DNA of 53,698 nt from Sphingobacterium siyangense. GTDB taxonomy: Bacteria; Bacteroidota; Bacteroidia; Sphingobacteriales; Sphingobacteriaceae. The notes below the pieces were generated by a model, which searched no databases, was not told where the DNA came from, and was given only the letters and a program-made list of their open reading frames with translations. Of this stretch, positions 43,685 to 52,353 are shown piece by piece; position 1 is the first letter of the stretch, and each line of letters begins with the position of its first letter. Location of the stretch: positions 1-53,698 of the forward strand of contig NZ_VLKR01000038.1 of the NCBI RefSeq assembly GCF_007830445.1, in the 5' to 3' direction. A program made the position numbers and the translations under genes.

Positions 43685-44284
43685 TTAAATGCTTTGAAAT
43701 TGTTCTCTAATTTTAATCTGCATATTGGACGGGAGGAATGCCAAATCACTTTTTTGAAAAGCAACGATTTTACCAAAATCCGGAGAATCAGAAACAAAGT
43801 ATTCTCGCCCGGCCTTAAATACAAGAACATTATGGTTGCTATCCACAAGCTCAAAGTCCCGTTTAGGTGTGATCATAAAGTCTCCGCTGAAGGTTAGTTT
43901 TTTATTGACCAGATCAATATTGGCCGTGCTATTTTTACTTAACTGTAAATCATAATGATCTTCGGTAAAGAGCTTGCTATTCTCAATTGATGTATTGGTA
44001 AAGGTATGATTATCCAGAGCAGGGGGAGATAGATAGAAAACAGAAAAACCGATTACAAGAACTGCGGCGGCGGCAGTAATTTTGGCCCAATGGAATTTTC
44101 TATATCGATATACATCGGCATTAATTTTATTCCACATGTCAGATCCAACTAGTTCATCGACATGGTTATTTTCCGCAATACTATCCCATGAATTATTATC
44201 CAACCATTTTTCAACCGCATGCTTTTCAGCTTCAGAGCATTCACCTGAAGCATATTTTTTAAGTATTTCTTGGTTGATTTCCAT
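43685..44284 (-). CDS. Short FecR-like anti-sigma factor
   Basis: A 199-residue membrane regulator from ATG 44284 (MEINQEILKKYASGECSEAE); a GTG at 44299 is in frame. An N-terminal cytoplasmic anti-sigma domain (1-65) with AVEKWLDNNS and MWNKIN is followed by one transmembrane helix (about 68-86, AAAAVLVIGFSVFYL) and only about 110 periplasmic residues of FecR-like beta structure ending at REQFQSI. Usual FecR proteins exceed 300 residues and finish with DUF4974, the receptor-contact domain; it is absent. The ECF sigma gene ends 21 bp upstream. Confidence 0.82.
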   Translation of the reverse strand: MEINQEILKKYASGECSEAEKHAVEKWLDNNSWDSIAENNHVDELVGSDMWNKINADVYRYRKFHWAKITAAAAVLVIGFSVFYLSPPALDNHTFTNTSIENSKLFTEDHYDLQLSKNSTANIDLVNKKLTFSGDFMITPKRDFELVDSNHNVLVFKAGREYFVSDSPDFGKIVAFQKSDLAFLPSNMQIKIREQFQSI

Positions 44285-44305
44285 CTTTTGATAATCCACG
44301 TATAT

Positions 44306-44878
44306 TCAAAAGTACAAAAAAGTAATTAATAGGAATCTCGCAATATTGATATTGCAATACTTTTTAAGTCTTATTTTGATAACTGACAATGCTTTACTGA
44401 TATGATATTCGACTGCTCGCTCTGAAATAAGTAGATTTGTTGCAATCTCTTTGTTAGTTAACCCTTCGTCGCGACTCAGTTTATAGACATTTTTGCATTG
44501 TTTGGGTAAAGAATCAACAGCTTGATCCAAGTGATTTTTGAGTTCTTTGTAATAAATATAATTGTCTTCGTAAGATGCTGCTTTGCTATTTAAGATCAGC
44601 TCATGATGTCTCTCTTTATTTCCTTTATTCCGAAGAAATTCTAGTGATTTTAATTTAACCGAACGCAATAGATAACGCTCCGCATCCTGAAGTTCTAGCT
44701 GATATCTTCTTTCCCACAGAGATTTGAAGACATCTTGAACAATTTCTTTTGCATCATCTTCATTGTCTACACTTTTAAGCGCAAATGAAAACATTCTCTT
44801 CCAATACAGTTGAAAGAACTCTTCAAATTGTTGTTTGTTGATCTCTATTTTACGTACGGAGGTTTTCAAAGCACCCAA
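44306..44878 (-). CDS. ECF sigma factor (Bacteroidetes expansion family)
   Basis: A 190-residue sigma factor. Region 2 (about 15-85: FFQLYWKRMFSFALKSVD, DDAKEIVQDVFKSLWERR, AERYLLRSVKLKSLEFLRN) and region 4 (about 120-175: LPKQCKNVYKLSRDEGLTNK, NLLISERAVEYHISKAL) are clear. The start is TTG at 44878: a stop (TAG at 44890-44888) precedes it in frame and the first ATG lies inside region 2. It is the promoter-proximal gene of a block with a FecR-like protein, a lipoprotein and a TonB receptor, and should activate that block. Confidence 0.92.
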   Translation of the reverse strand: MGALKTSVRKIEINKQQFEEFFQLYWKRMFSFALKSVDNEDDAKEIVQDVFKSLWERRYQLELQDAERYLLRSVKLKSLEFLRNKGNKERHHELILNSKAASYEDNYIYYKELKNHLDQAVDSLPKQCKNVYKLSRDEGLTNKEIATNLLISERAVEYHISKALSVIKIRLKKYCNINIARFLLITFLYF

Positions 44879-45008
44879 ATATACACTCTATTTAGACTTG
44901 TTCCAAATAAAATGCGGTAATCTACTATCGCGCTACGTTGACTTAGTTGCTCTCGTGCTATCCAGCTGAAGCCGGTAACAGGTTAAAACTATAATTAAGA
45001 GCGATTGA

Positions 45009-46088
45009 TTATTCCTTAGATTTTAGGTAGGGGATACGATATTGTTCGTCAAATCTTTTCTTGTCATCCCGATAACTACTGACTGCGCCGAGTTTATGCA
45101 TCATTTTGATATAACACCAAGCGAGGTCAATCTGATAAGGTTTAAAACCACTCCGCGCACTCTTAGGATATAAATGATGGTTGTTGTGCCATTCACCGGC
45201 TACAATGCCGGGCCATAACTGATTTATTGATTTGTCTTTCTCATTGAAATCAATACCTTCACGTTGCTTGTCTTCACCTTTTGCATGGCCTTCATAGTTG
45301 AATGTCCGTACACCGATTGCCCAGAAACCGGCCGCGCCAAAGAGTGTACAGGCAAGCGCGTGGCCACCGATCAAATAGAAAATGGCATACCAAAAAGCCC
45401 AGTTTAGTATCCAGGATCCGATAGCATGAGAAGGATTTACGTACGACCCCCATTTTCGATATTGTGCATAACTATTGGCGGTTACACCTGTATGTCGCAT
45501 CAGTAATTTGACACGGTTATATGAATTTTCCGTAAGGTCCTTAGCAATAGGCTGATGATTTACATCGGCTAAAAAACAGTATAGAAAACCAGCCTGGGCA
45601 TTATAAGGGTCACCAGGGGTGTCAGATTTTGCGTGATGAACATGATGTGAAATCACATATATTTCTTCTGGAATTACATTAATAGTCAGATTCTGTGTGA
45701 AAAAACGCCAGAATCCGTTCCGGAATTTAAATGCGCCGTGTGTTGCAAATCGATGGTGCCATATCGTACCATGGGTTCCCATTACAATCATACTGTAGAT
45801 AAATGCTGCCAAGACAGTCCACCAACTGAAGTGGTACACCAAAAAGATGAAAAAAAAGGGGATGAGGCAAGCTACTTTTAGCCAGCTAAAAAAGGGTAAC
45901 CAATTTCTTTTATCTTTAAAAATATTGAGGCGTTTGAAGAATTCGCTGAAAATTTCTTTTTTGCTTGGCTTTACGAGGTTTCCATCGTTGTCTTTCCATC
46001 CGTAGGTAGGAACTTGCAGAACATGGTCTAAAAAGGGCATTTGTGGTTGATGTAAATTATAATATTTGCTAAAGCTACCATTTAACAT
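45009..46088 (-). CDS. Fatty acid (acyl-CoA-type) desaturase
   Basis: A 359-residue integral membrane diiron desaturase. The three His boxes are HRFATH (112-117), HHVHH (148-152) and HNNHH (301-305), the spacing of stearoyl-CoA/Delta9 desaturases. Membrane helices flank them (LKVACLIPFFFIFLVYHFSW; WTVLAAFIYSMIVMGTHGTI; WILNWAFWYAIFYLIGG). It introduces double bonds into acyl chains, probably for membrane fluidity; position specificity is not visible. It stands alone, with a repeat-rich upstream region (46276-46341). Confidence 0.93.
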   Translation of the reverse strand: MLNGSFSKYYNLHQPQMPFLDHVLQVPTYGWKDNDGNLVKPSKKEIFSEFFKRLNIFKDKRNWLPFFSWLKVACLIPFFFIFLVYHFSWWTVLAAFIYSMIVMGTHGTIWHHRFATHGAFKFRNGFWRFFTQNLTINVIPEEIYVISHHVHHAKSDTPGDPYNAQAGFLYCFLADVNHQPIAKDLTENSYNRVKLLMRHTGVTANSYAQYRKWGSYVNPSHAIGSWILNWAFWYAIFYLIGGHALACTLFGAAGFWAIGVRTFNYEGHAKGEDKQREGIDFNEKDKSINQLWPGIVAGEWHNNHHLYPKSARSGFKPYQIDLAWCYIKMMHKLGAVSSYRDDKKRFDEQYRIPYLKSKE

Positions 46089-46422
46089 CGTTAAAAAGTG
46101 TTAATACGAAAAGTTTAACATATCCTTAAGATGTATCAGGCTATTTGGAAAAATAAAATACTGTAGGGAAAGCGAATCCCATACGCGGTAAGTTTAATCT
46201 TATATAGTTTTCGATATTCATTCATACAATCGACGTTTTTTCCTCGGAGCTTAGTCGCTATTTATTCGCTCTGAACCGAAGAAGCACCGAAGAAGTTCCG
46301 AACAAGCACCGAACAAGCACCGAGTAATCTCCGAACATAATAGCTATCATCCTGGTTGGTATTGAGTTCTAAATTTCTTCTAAATTGTTTTTGAATTTTA
46401 TGAAATCATTAATAAAAAGAAC
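46089..46422. other. Divergent gap between desaturase and PepSY-like gene
   Basis: This 334-bp region holds both promoters and the 11-bp repeat array. TCGGAGCTT near 46244-46252 is a near inverted copy of AAGCACCGA within the array, so a hairpin linking the two is possible. No gene is seen. Confidence 0.5.
46276..46341. repeat. Six tandem 11-bp repeats (CCGAASAAGCA)
   Basis: CCGA occurs at 46276, 46287, 46298, 46309, 46320 and 46331, exactly 11 bp apart. The units read CCGAAGAAGCA, CCGAAGAAGTT, CCGAACAAGCA, CCGAACAAGCA, CCGAGTAATCT and CCGAACATAAT. The period is not a multiple of three and no gene spans it. The spacing is close to one DNA turn. Confidence 0.9.
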
Positions 46423-46851
46423 ATGAAAAGATTAATTTTTATTTTGGCTCTGATGGTAAGCGTATCATTGGTCAAAGCTCAAGAAGTCTCAGAAAAGAAA
46501 GTTCCATCAGTAATTAAGCTGGCGTTTCAACAGAAATACCCTAATGTAAAGTCTGTAAAATGGGAAAAAGAAAAGGGAAATTATGAAGCTGGATTTAAGG
46601 TTGGAAAAATTAATTATTCCGTCCTTATAAATGCCGCAGGACATATTATTGAAACCGAGGTTGGAATTCCCGTCGGAGAGCTTCCTGCAGACGCTAAAGC
46701 TTATATAATCAAAAACTATTCCCATAAAAATATCAAAGAAGCAGCCAAAATTACTGATGCTAGAAATAATGTTAGCTCTGAGGCCGAAGTCGATGGTAGG
46801 GACTTAATTTTTGATGATAAGGGTAAATTTCTAAAGGAGGTTAGGGATTAG
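46423..46851 (+). CDS. PepSY-like periplasmic protein
   Basis: A 142-residue protein with a signal peptide (ends at VKAQE, about residue 20). Two PepSY-like repeats follow: VPSVIKLAFQQKYPNVKSVK with WEKEKGNYEAGFKVGK, and LPADAKAYIIKNYSHKNIKE with YEAEVDGRDLIFDDKG-like strands. This matches the short PepSY-like/BLIP-like family common in Bacteroidetes. It is cotranscribed with a TonB-family receptor whose start lies 3 bp after its stop, so it probably modulates or accompanies that receptor. Confidence 0.88.
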   Translation: MKRLIFILALMVSVSLVKAQEVSEKKVPSVIKLAFQQKYPNVKSVKWEKEKGNYEAGFKVGKINYSVLINAAGHIIETEVGIPVGELPADAKAYIIKNYSHKNIKEAAKITDARNNVSSEAEVDGRDLIFDDKGKFLKEVRD

Positions 46852-46854
46852 ATT

Positions 46855-49266
46855 ATGGTTCAATTACGATTATTTTTTATTTTTATTTTAGTCATAGTTT
46901 CTTCGGTTGTTTCGGCACAGGTATCGTCTGTTACCGTTTCAGGTATTATAAAAAATAAGGCGGATAAATTGGCTATTCAATACGTTAACGTTGTGGTCAA
47001 ATCTGATAAAGACAGCGCTTTTATCGCCGGAACGATGACAAACGATGAAGGCCGGTTTACCATTTCCAAAATTAAGCCAGGAAATTACCAATTAAACATT
47101 TCATTTACAGGGTTTGAGGATAAGAAGCAATCCCTATTTGTTGGTAGTCTTTCGGAGTTTTTGGATATCCCAACGATCGAGTTGGAGGAGCGTTCCATCG
47201 CATTGGAAGGGGTTACCGTGACTGCTCAGGCAGGTCATGTAAGTAATAAACTGGATAAGAAAATCTATTCCGTTGCCGATAATATAAGTCAGACCGGCGG
47301 TTCTGTTTTGCAGACGATGCAAAATTTGCCCGGAATCGCGGTTCAGGATGGCAAAGTTCAACTGAGAGGCAACGACAAAGTCACTGTGCTTATCGATGGA
47401 AAACAAACCGCCTTGACGGGTTTTGGTAGCCAATCTGGGTTGGATAATATTCCGTCATCAGCGATAGATAAAATAGAGATCATCAATAATCCTTCTTCGA
47501 AGTATGATGCCAATGGGAATGCAGGTATTATTAATATCATTATGAAGAAAAGTAATCAAAATGGATTTAATGGTAAAGTAGGTTTCAGTTCCGGATTGGG
47601 CTCATTATGGATACGGAAGGAAAATCTACCAACCATAAGACCACAATATACTTTAACACCTAAAATCAATCCCAGTGTATCATTAAATTACAGAAAAGAT
47701 AAGGTCAATATTTTCATACAGGCCGATAATCTCTATACACAGACACTGAACAAGAATGAATTTGTAACTCGTAAATATGAAGATGGTACAATTATTAACT
47801 CACAGCTGAAACGAAATCGGAATACGAATTTTCTAACGACCAAAGCAGGGATAGATTGGCATATTGATGAACAGAATAATCTGACTATTTCGGGGATGTA
47901 TGGAAGTGAGAAGATTATTGACCGGGGCGATCAACCTTTTTTCGATGCTGATATTTCAACACGCTTGCGTCTTTGGCAATTTTTGGAAGATGAATTGAAG
48001 ACAACAGCCATGGCGACAACTTCTTATCAGCACAAATTTAAAGATGCCGGGCATTTGCTCAATGTTGGTTTTAATTATACATTTCATCGCGAAGACGAAA
48101 AGTACTTCTATGACAATTATCTACCTTCTTCGAAGGGAACAGACTCTTTTAAGCTGCTATCCGACGAACAGGTTTATGATGTTAATGTAGATTATATCAA
48201 ACCGCTGAAATATGGACGTATTGAAACCGGAATAAAGGTGAGAAACCGGAATATTCCAACTAATATGGAGTTTAAACCGGGCGCCAACTCTGTTCTTGAT
48301 ATGAATGCTGGCGGCTGGGCAAATTACAAAGAATTTATACCAGCAGTGTATGGGAATTATGTTTTCGAAAATGAAAAATGGGAGGCTGAATTAGGCTTGC
48401 GTCTAGAATATGTGAAAATTCAATATGATGTAAATCCAAATCATAACACCTATAAAAGCGATGGGTACAATTATACGCAACCCTTTCCCAATGTGAGATT
48501 GGCCTACAAACTTAACGACAATAACAAGCTTTCGGCTTTTTATAATCGGCGGGTGGACCGACCTAATGAAGTTGACATTCGTATTTTTCCCAAGTATGAT
48601 GATGCTGAAATTATCAAGGTTGGAAATCCAGGCTTGCGTCCTCAGTTCACCAATTCTGTCGAACTGGGATATAAGAATACCTGGAGCAATGGTTACTTTT
48701 ACGCCGCAATGTATCACCGTTTCGCTGATGGAACTATTACACGGATATCGAGTACTGTTCCGGACAGTAAATTAATTTATGCTGTGTTCCAAAATGCAGG
48801 AAAGAGCTTCAATACGGGGATTGAAACAATCTTGAATCAAAAAGTATCTTCAATTTACTCCTTTAGTATTAATGGTAATCTCTATCGAAACCAAATCAAT
48901 GCCTTTACAGTAGAAAACCTTTATCCCGAACCCAATACTTTTTCAGCAGATCGGCAGACTGCACTTTCAGGTAACTTGAAGTTTAACAATATGTTTCGTT
49001 TTGCAAGAGGATGGGATGGGCAGATTACAGCAATCTATTTGGCACCGGATATTATACCGCAGGGAAAAATCCAATCGAGGTTTTCAATAGATGCCGGACT
49101 AAAAAAATCCGTTCAAAAAGGAAAAGGCGAGCTTTTCTTTAATGCTACGGATTTATTAAATACGATGGTTATTAAGCGAAAAATAGATGGTATTGGTTTT
49201 AATTATACAAGCCATGATTATTACGAAACGCAGGTGCTGAGACTAGGATATAATTATAAATTTTAA
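46855..49266 (+). CDS. TonB-dependent receptor-like outer membrane protein (OMP_b-brl_3 type)
   Basis: An 803-residue outer membrane protein: signal peptide (ends near VVSAQ), CarboxypepD_reg-like domain (about 25-115, YVNVVVKSDKDSAFIAGTMT), plug (about 120-230: ISQTGGSVLQTMQNLPGIAV, DKVTVLIDGKQTALTGFGSQ, YDANGNAGIINIIMKKSNQN) and a barrel ending LGYNYKF with terminal aromatic. Related in layout to the receptor at 34057-36414. It follows a PepSY-like gene by 3 bp. Ligand unknown; no transport partner is adjacent apart from the VIT gene 216 bp downstream, which may have its own promoter. Confidence 0.92.
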   Translation: MVQLRLFFIFILVIVSSVVSAQVSSVTVSGIIKNKADKLAIQYVNVVVKSDKDSAFIAGTMTNDEGRFTISKIKPGNYQLNISFTGFEDKKQSLFVGSLSEFLDIPTIELEERSIALEGVTVTAQAGHVSNKLDKKIYSVADNISQTGGSVLQTMQNLPGIAVQDGKVQLRGNDKVTVLIDGKQTALTGFGSQSGLDNIPSSAIDKIEIINNPSSKYDANGNAGIINIIMKKSNQNGFNGKVGFSSGLGSLWIRKENLPTIRPQYTLTPKINPSVSLNYRKDKVNIFIQADNLYTQTLNKNEFVTRKYEDGTIINSQLKRNRNTNFLTTKAGIDWHIDEQNNLTISGMYGSEKIIDRGDQPFFDADISTRLRLWQFLEDELKTTAMATTSYQHKFKDAGHLLNVGFNYTFHREDEKYFYDNYLPSSKGTDSFKLLSDEQVYDVNVDYIKPLKYGRIETGIKVRNRNIPTNMEFKPGANSVLDMNAGGWANYKEFIPAVYGNYVFENEKWEAELGLRLEYVKIQYDVNPNHNTYKSDGYNYTQPFPNVRLAYKLNDNNKLSAFYNRRVDRPNEVDIRIFPKYDDAEIIKVGNPGLRPQFTNSVELGYKNTWSNGYFYAAMYHRFADGTITRISSTVPDSKLIYAVFQNAGKSFNTGIETILNQKVSSIYSFSINGNLYRNQINAFTVENLYPEPNTFSADRQTALSGNLKFNNMFRFARGWDGQITAIYLAPDIIPQGKIQSRFSIDAGLKKSVQKGKGELFFNATDLLNTMVIKRKIDGIGFNYTSHDYYETQVLRLGYNYKF

Positions 49267-49482
49267 AGAAGCAAGATTCTTTACACCTTCTCTTTAAGCT
49301 CCTGAGTAGAATAAAGTTTGCGAAATGTTGAAAGGTAATGGTTAAAAGGCATAACCACAATTGAAAAAAATCAGGATGGCACTGTAGGTAATTTGATAGG
49401 TTGTTGACTTACAGTGAGATCAGAGTAGCTTTAAATAAATATAATTGCTAAATTTAAGTATCTTTCACAAATACATACTGAT

Positions 49483-50178
49483 ATGCATCATCCATTAGAA
49501 AAACACTATGTCAACCGGGTTGGGTGGCTTCGCGCTGCTGTGTTAGGTGCCAATGATGGCTTATTATCGACGACGAGTATTGTGATTGGAGTTGCAGCGG
49601 CGAGCCCTGAACGCAATACCATTGTCTTGGCAGCATTAGCGGGCATGATTGCGGGAGCAATGTCTATGGCAGCAGGAGAATATGTTTCCGTAAGCTCGCA
49701 GGAAGATACCGAAAAGGCCGATCTCCTACGTGAGAAAAAGGAACTTGAAGAAATGCCTGAAATCGAGCTACAGGAATTAGCCAAAGTTTATGAAAGAAGA
49801 GGCGTCAGTAAAGAAACCGCCTTACAGGTTGCACGCGAACTAACTGCACATGATGCATTGGGCGCCCATGCACATGATGAATTGGGTATCAATGAGATTA
49901 CACAAGCTAAACCTCTACAAGCTGCACTGGCATCTCTGGGCTCATTTGCGTTAGGAGCGCTACTTCCATTTATGGTTTCATTGCTTGCACCAATTAGGCA
50001 GATGGTCTATCTGCAGTATGGTTTTACGATTATTTTTTTAGTGGTTCTTGGAGCGATTGCGGCCAAGACTGGAGGCTCGAGTATCGGAATTGCAGTAGGC
50101 AGAATATGTTTCTGGGGGACGATAGCGATGGGAGTGACCGCGTTAATAGGACATTTCTTCGGCGTTACGGTTGCTTAA
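49483..50178 (+). CDS. VIT family (VIT1/CCC1-like) iron/manganese transporter
   Basis: A 231-residue membrane protein. The first helices carry the VIT1/CCC1 signature (GWLRAAVLGANDGLLSTTSI, about 14-33, then AGMIAGAMSMAAGEYVSVSS), a Glu-rich cytoplasmic metal-binding segment follows (about 78-130, EKKELEEMPEIELQELAKVY, ELTAHDALGAHAHDELG), and three more helices complete the protein. The family exports Fe2+ or Mn2+ from the cytosol. Its neighbours include TonB-family receptors and uptake genes, which fits metal homeostasis. No regulator site was identified in the 216-bp upstream gap. Confidence 0.93.
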   Translation: MHHPLEKHYVNRVGWLRAAVLGANDGLLSTTSIVIGVAAASPERNTIVLAALAGMIAGAMSMAAGEYVSVSSQEDTEKADLLREKKELEEMPEIELQELAKVYERRGVSKETALQVARELTAHDALGAHAHDELGINEITQAKPLQAALASLGSFALGALLPFMVSLLAPIRQMVYLQYGFTIIFLVVLGAIAAKTGGSSIGIAVGRICFWGTIAMGVTALIGHFFGVTVA

Positions 50179-50214
50179 ATTTTTGAAGATAATACGCACT
50201 TCATAACTCAAGCT

Positions 50215-50871
50215 ATGAAAAGCAAAGCATTTTCAATAATTCAGGATATCGGGTTCATCCTATTTCTTGTCGTATTTCCGCATGCTGTGCCATTACCTTT
50301 TTATTCTTATGCAGTGATTTGTTTTTTAGCAATTTTTCTTGTTTTAAGAAGAGAAGGCAGGTCATTGAAGGATTTGGGATTAAATAAGAAAAACCTTTCT
50401 TCGCGTGTTATTCTTTTAGGAATTCTCTCTGCATTAGCCTGGGTAATATTTATGCAGATAATATATATTCCAGTTATCAAACATCTATTTAATGTTCCCG
50501 ATTATATGGAGTATAATTTTATCAGGAGTAGTATGGCAAGATTGATCATGACAATTGTTGCAGCTTGGATTATTGGTGGATTTTATGAGGAAGTTGTATT
50601 TCGGGGCTGTATCCAGAATATACTCGAAAAAAGATTGTTTAAAGGAATGGGACGTTGGTTGCCTATCGTGATAACCAGTATTCTTTTCGGTCTCTATCAT
50701 CTGCAGCAAGATATATTTGCTGTTATAGCTGCTTGTTTGGGAGGATTCTACTGGGGTATTTTATATAAAAAATGGAATAATAATCTTTGGGTTTCAATCA
50801 TTTCACATGCGCTATTCGATATGATTACCCTTATCCTAATCTATACTGGGAAATTTGGAAAACTTATATAG
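50215..50871 (+). CDS. CPBP family intramembrane metalloprotease (second copy)
   Basis: A 218-residue polytopic membrane protein with the CPBP motifs EExxxR (Glu125, Glu126, Arg130 in YEEVVFRG), His162 in GLYHLQQ and His198 in ISHALFD. It is unrelated in detail to the CPBP protein at 10389-11081 beyond the shared family. It lies 36 bp after the VIT gene and could be cotranscribed. Substrate unknown. Confidence 0.9.
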   Translation: MKSKAFSIIQDIGFILFLVVFPHAVPLPFYSYAVICFLAIFLVLRREGRSLKDLGLNKKNLSSRVILLGILSALAWVIFMQIIYIPVIKHLFNVPDYMEYNFIRSSMARLIMTIVAAWIIGGFYEEVVFRGCIQNILEKRLFKGMGRWLPIVITSILFGLYHLQQDIFAVIAACLGGFYWGILYKKWNNNLWVSIISHALFDMITLILIYTGKFGKLI

Positions 50872-51085
50872 ATTTTGTTGTTTTTTGAGACTTGTTTCAT
50901 ATGCTTTGTAAGCTCAGACAAGAATCTGGCGATAGAAAAACAGCCGACTAAATATGGCAAAAGTATTACCCTTATTTATTGATAGTGGACGAATATTAAG
51001 GAGATCAAAGCGATAATTATATTATGTGGGAGATTCATTTGCTTTTAACTATTTTGGTGTATTAAATCAATTTTTTATAATTAGT

Positions 51086-51517
51086 ATGAAAATCAATCTA
51101 TCACAGCGTACACTTATTTTTTATGGTGTCTTGGCGCCCTTTATTATTTTCGGATCAATCTATAATCTTTTGGGAATTATCTCAGGTACAAGTACGGTTA
51201 TATCTTTTGGGGCCTTCGCTCTCTTTGGATTTGTTCTTTTACCCGCCTTACTTGTTTCCACCTATCGGCAAAACCGCTGTACGTTATTCAGTGACCGGAT
51301 AAGCATTGGAAAAAAAGAATATGTTTTCGATAGTTACGCAGTTTCTATTGTTGAAAAGTATCTACCGCTAAAGGAAAGGCCACTTTTTTCATTATTTAGA
51401 ACACAATATGCTAATTTAATTATTCGGGAAAAATCAAGTGGACAAATCGTGCTCAATAAAGATTTAGATATTTCCTTGCAAGCAATAAATAAAATGAAGG
51501 CATTTTTATCGGTGTAG
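51086..51517 (+). CDS. Small membrane protein of unknown function
   Basis: From ATG 51086 (MKINLSQRTLIFYGV) it has 143 residues; an in-frame ATG at 51026 adds a doubtful N-terminal tail. Two hydrophobic helices (about 9-30 and 38-60) are followed by a soluble domain of about 80 residues with beta-strand character (RISIGKKEYVFDSYAVSIVE; YANLIIREKSSGQIVLNK), similar in layout to bacterial PH-like proteins, though I cannot confirm that. It converges on the degraded epimerase gene. Confidence 0.7.
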   Translation: MKINLSQRTLIFYGVLAPFIIFGSIYNLLGIISGTSTVISFGAFALFGFVLLPALLVSTYRQNRCTLFSDRISIGKKEYVFDSYAVSIVEKYLPLKERPLFSLFRTQYANLIIREKSSGQIVLNKDLDISLQAINKMKAFLSV

Positions 51518-52018
51518 ATCAATAACTAAAGTGCCGTCTTGCTGTTTTATTGAAGTTGATTGAGAAGAAATTCGAAAGTATACTGCGGAGTGTAACCAAG
51601 TAATATCATAAATATCACGAGGTTGGGCTATAAGTTCCTCTGTAACCCACACCGCTTTTTCCGCATCAACAAGTGCATTGCCGTATATGGAGGTTGTAGA
51701 GGTAAAAAGAAAACGCTTTATTCCGTTCTTTACACAGGCATTTAACAGATTTAATGTTCCTGTTATATTGGTATCTATAAAACTTTGTCGGCTATAATTC
51801 AAATCCATATGTCTACCATGCAGCGCTGCAGTATGGATAATGGCTTCATAACCACTTGTGAATTCAATAACTGCCTCAGTTCGCTGTACATCTAAACAAT
51901 GATCAGTGGTATCGCTTTCTAATAAATCAACTCCCGTAACATCGTGTCCAGCAAGACGTAGATTCCGAACTGTTACACTTCCTAATTTTCCCGAAGATCC
52001 TGTTACCAATATGCGCAT
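51506..52018 (-). pseudogene. NAD-dependent epimerase/dehydratase, internally deleted
   Basis: The N-terminal 140 residues are a normal extended SDR: MRILVTGSSGKLGSVTVRNL with the GxxGxxG loop, then IIHTAALHGRHMDLNYSRQS and FLFTSTTSIYGNA, up to RDIYDIT where the active-site Lys of YxxxK should follow. Instead the frame runs into unrelated residues. In the next frame, from 51600 to the stop at 51547, the DNA encodes LGYTPQYTFEFLLNQLQ, a typical epimerase C-terminal end. So the middle of the gene, including the catalytic Lys, has been deleted out of frame. Full-length relatives have about 260-300 residues. The open frame ends at 51506 and overlaps the convergent gene by 12 bp. Confidence 0.8.
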
Positions 52019-52353
52019 GTATACAAAATAAAGGAAAATTTAAGATATAGGTATTTATATGCAAATTTTTTATGCGGTATTGGTATGAGGTAATAAGGCC
52101 GCTCGAAGCAGTAAAGATAGTCATACGGTAATTGTACACGACAGAGACATTGATAAAAAAAATGATACAAATTGTATAACAATTGATACGCCCTGTCAAT
52201 AAATACAAACGCGTATGCAGTATCTTTCATATGGATATTTATAAACTAATTATAAAGCTTTGGCTACGTGGCTAGTTATGCCTACGCTGGTGTAAAAAAA
52301 AAACTAGAAACAAGTCTATCCTGACGGTTTCGGATAATCGAAATAAATCAACT
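52019..52353. other. Divergent gap between epimerase remnant and enolase-family gene
   Basis: No gene is supported. A 13-bp palindrome ATACAA-A-TTGTAT (52165-52177) is the only operator-like element. Short minus-strand frames here have no family resemblance. Confidence 0.5.

Noticed and set aside
46276..46341. Possible CRISPR array at the 11-bp repeats
   Set aside because: Units are directly adjacent without spacers, far too short for CRISPR repeats, and no cas genes are present.
52003..52230. Short minus-strand frames upstream of the epimerase remnant
   Set aside because: Tyr/Cys-rich translations of AT-rich DNA with no start context; overlap the promoter region.
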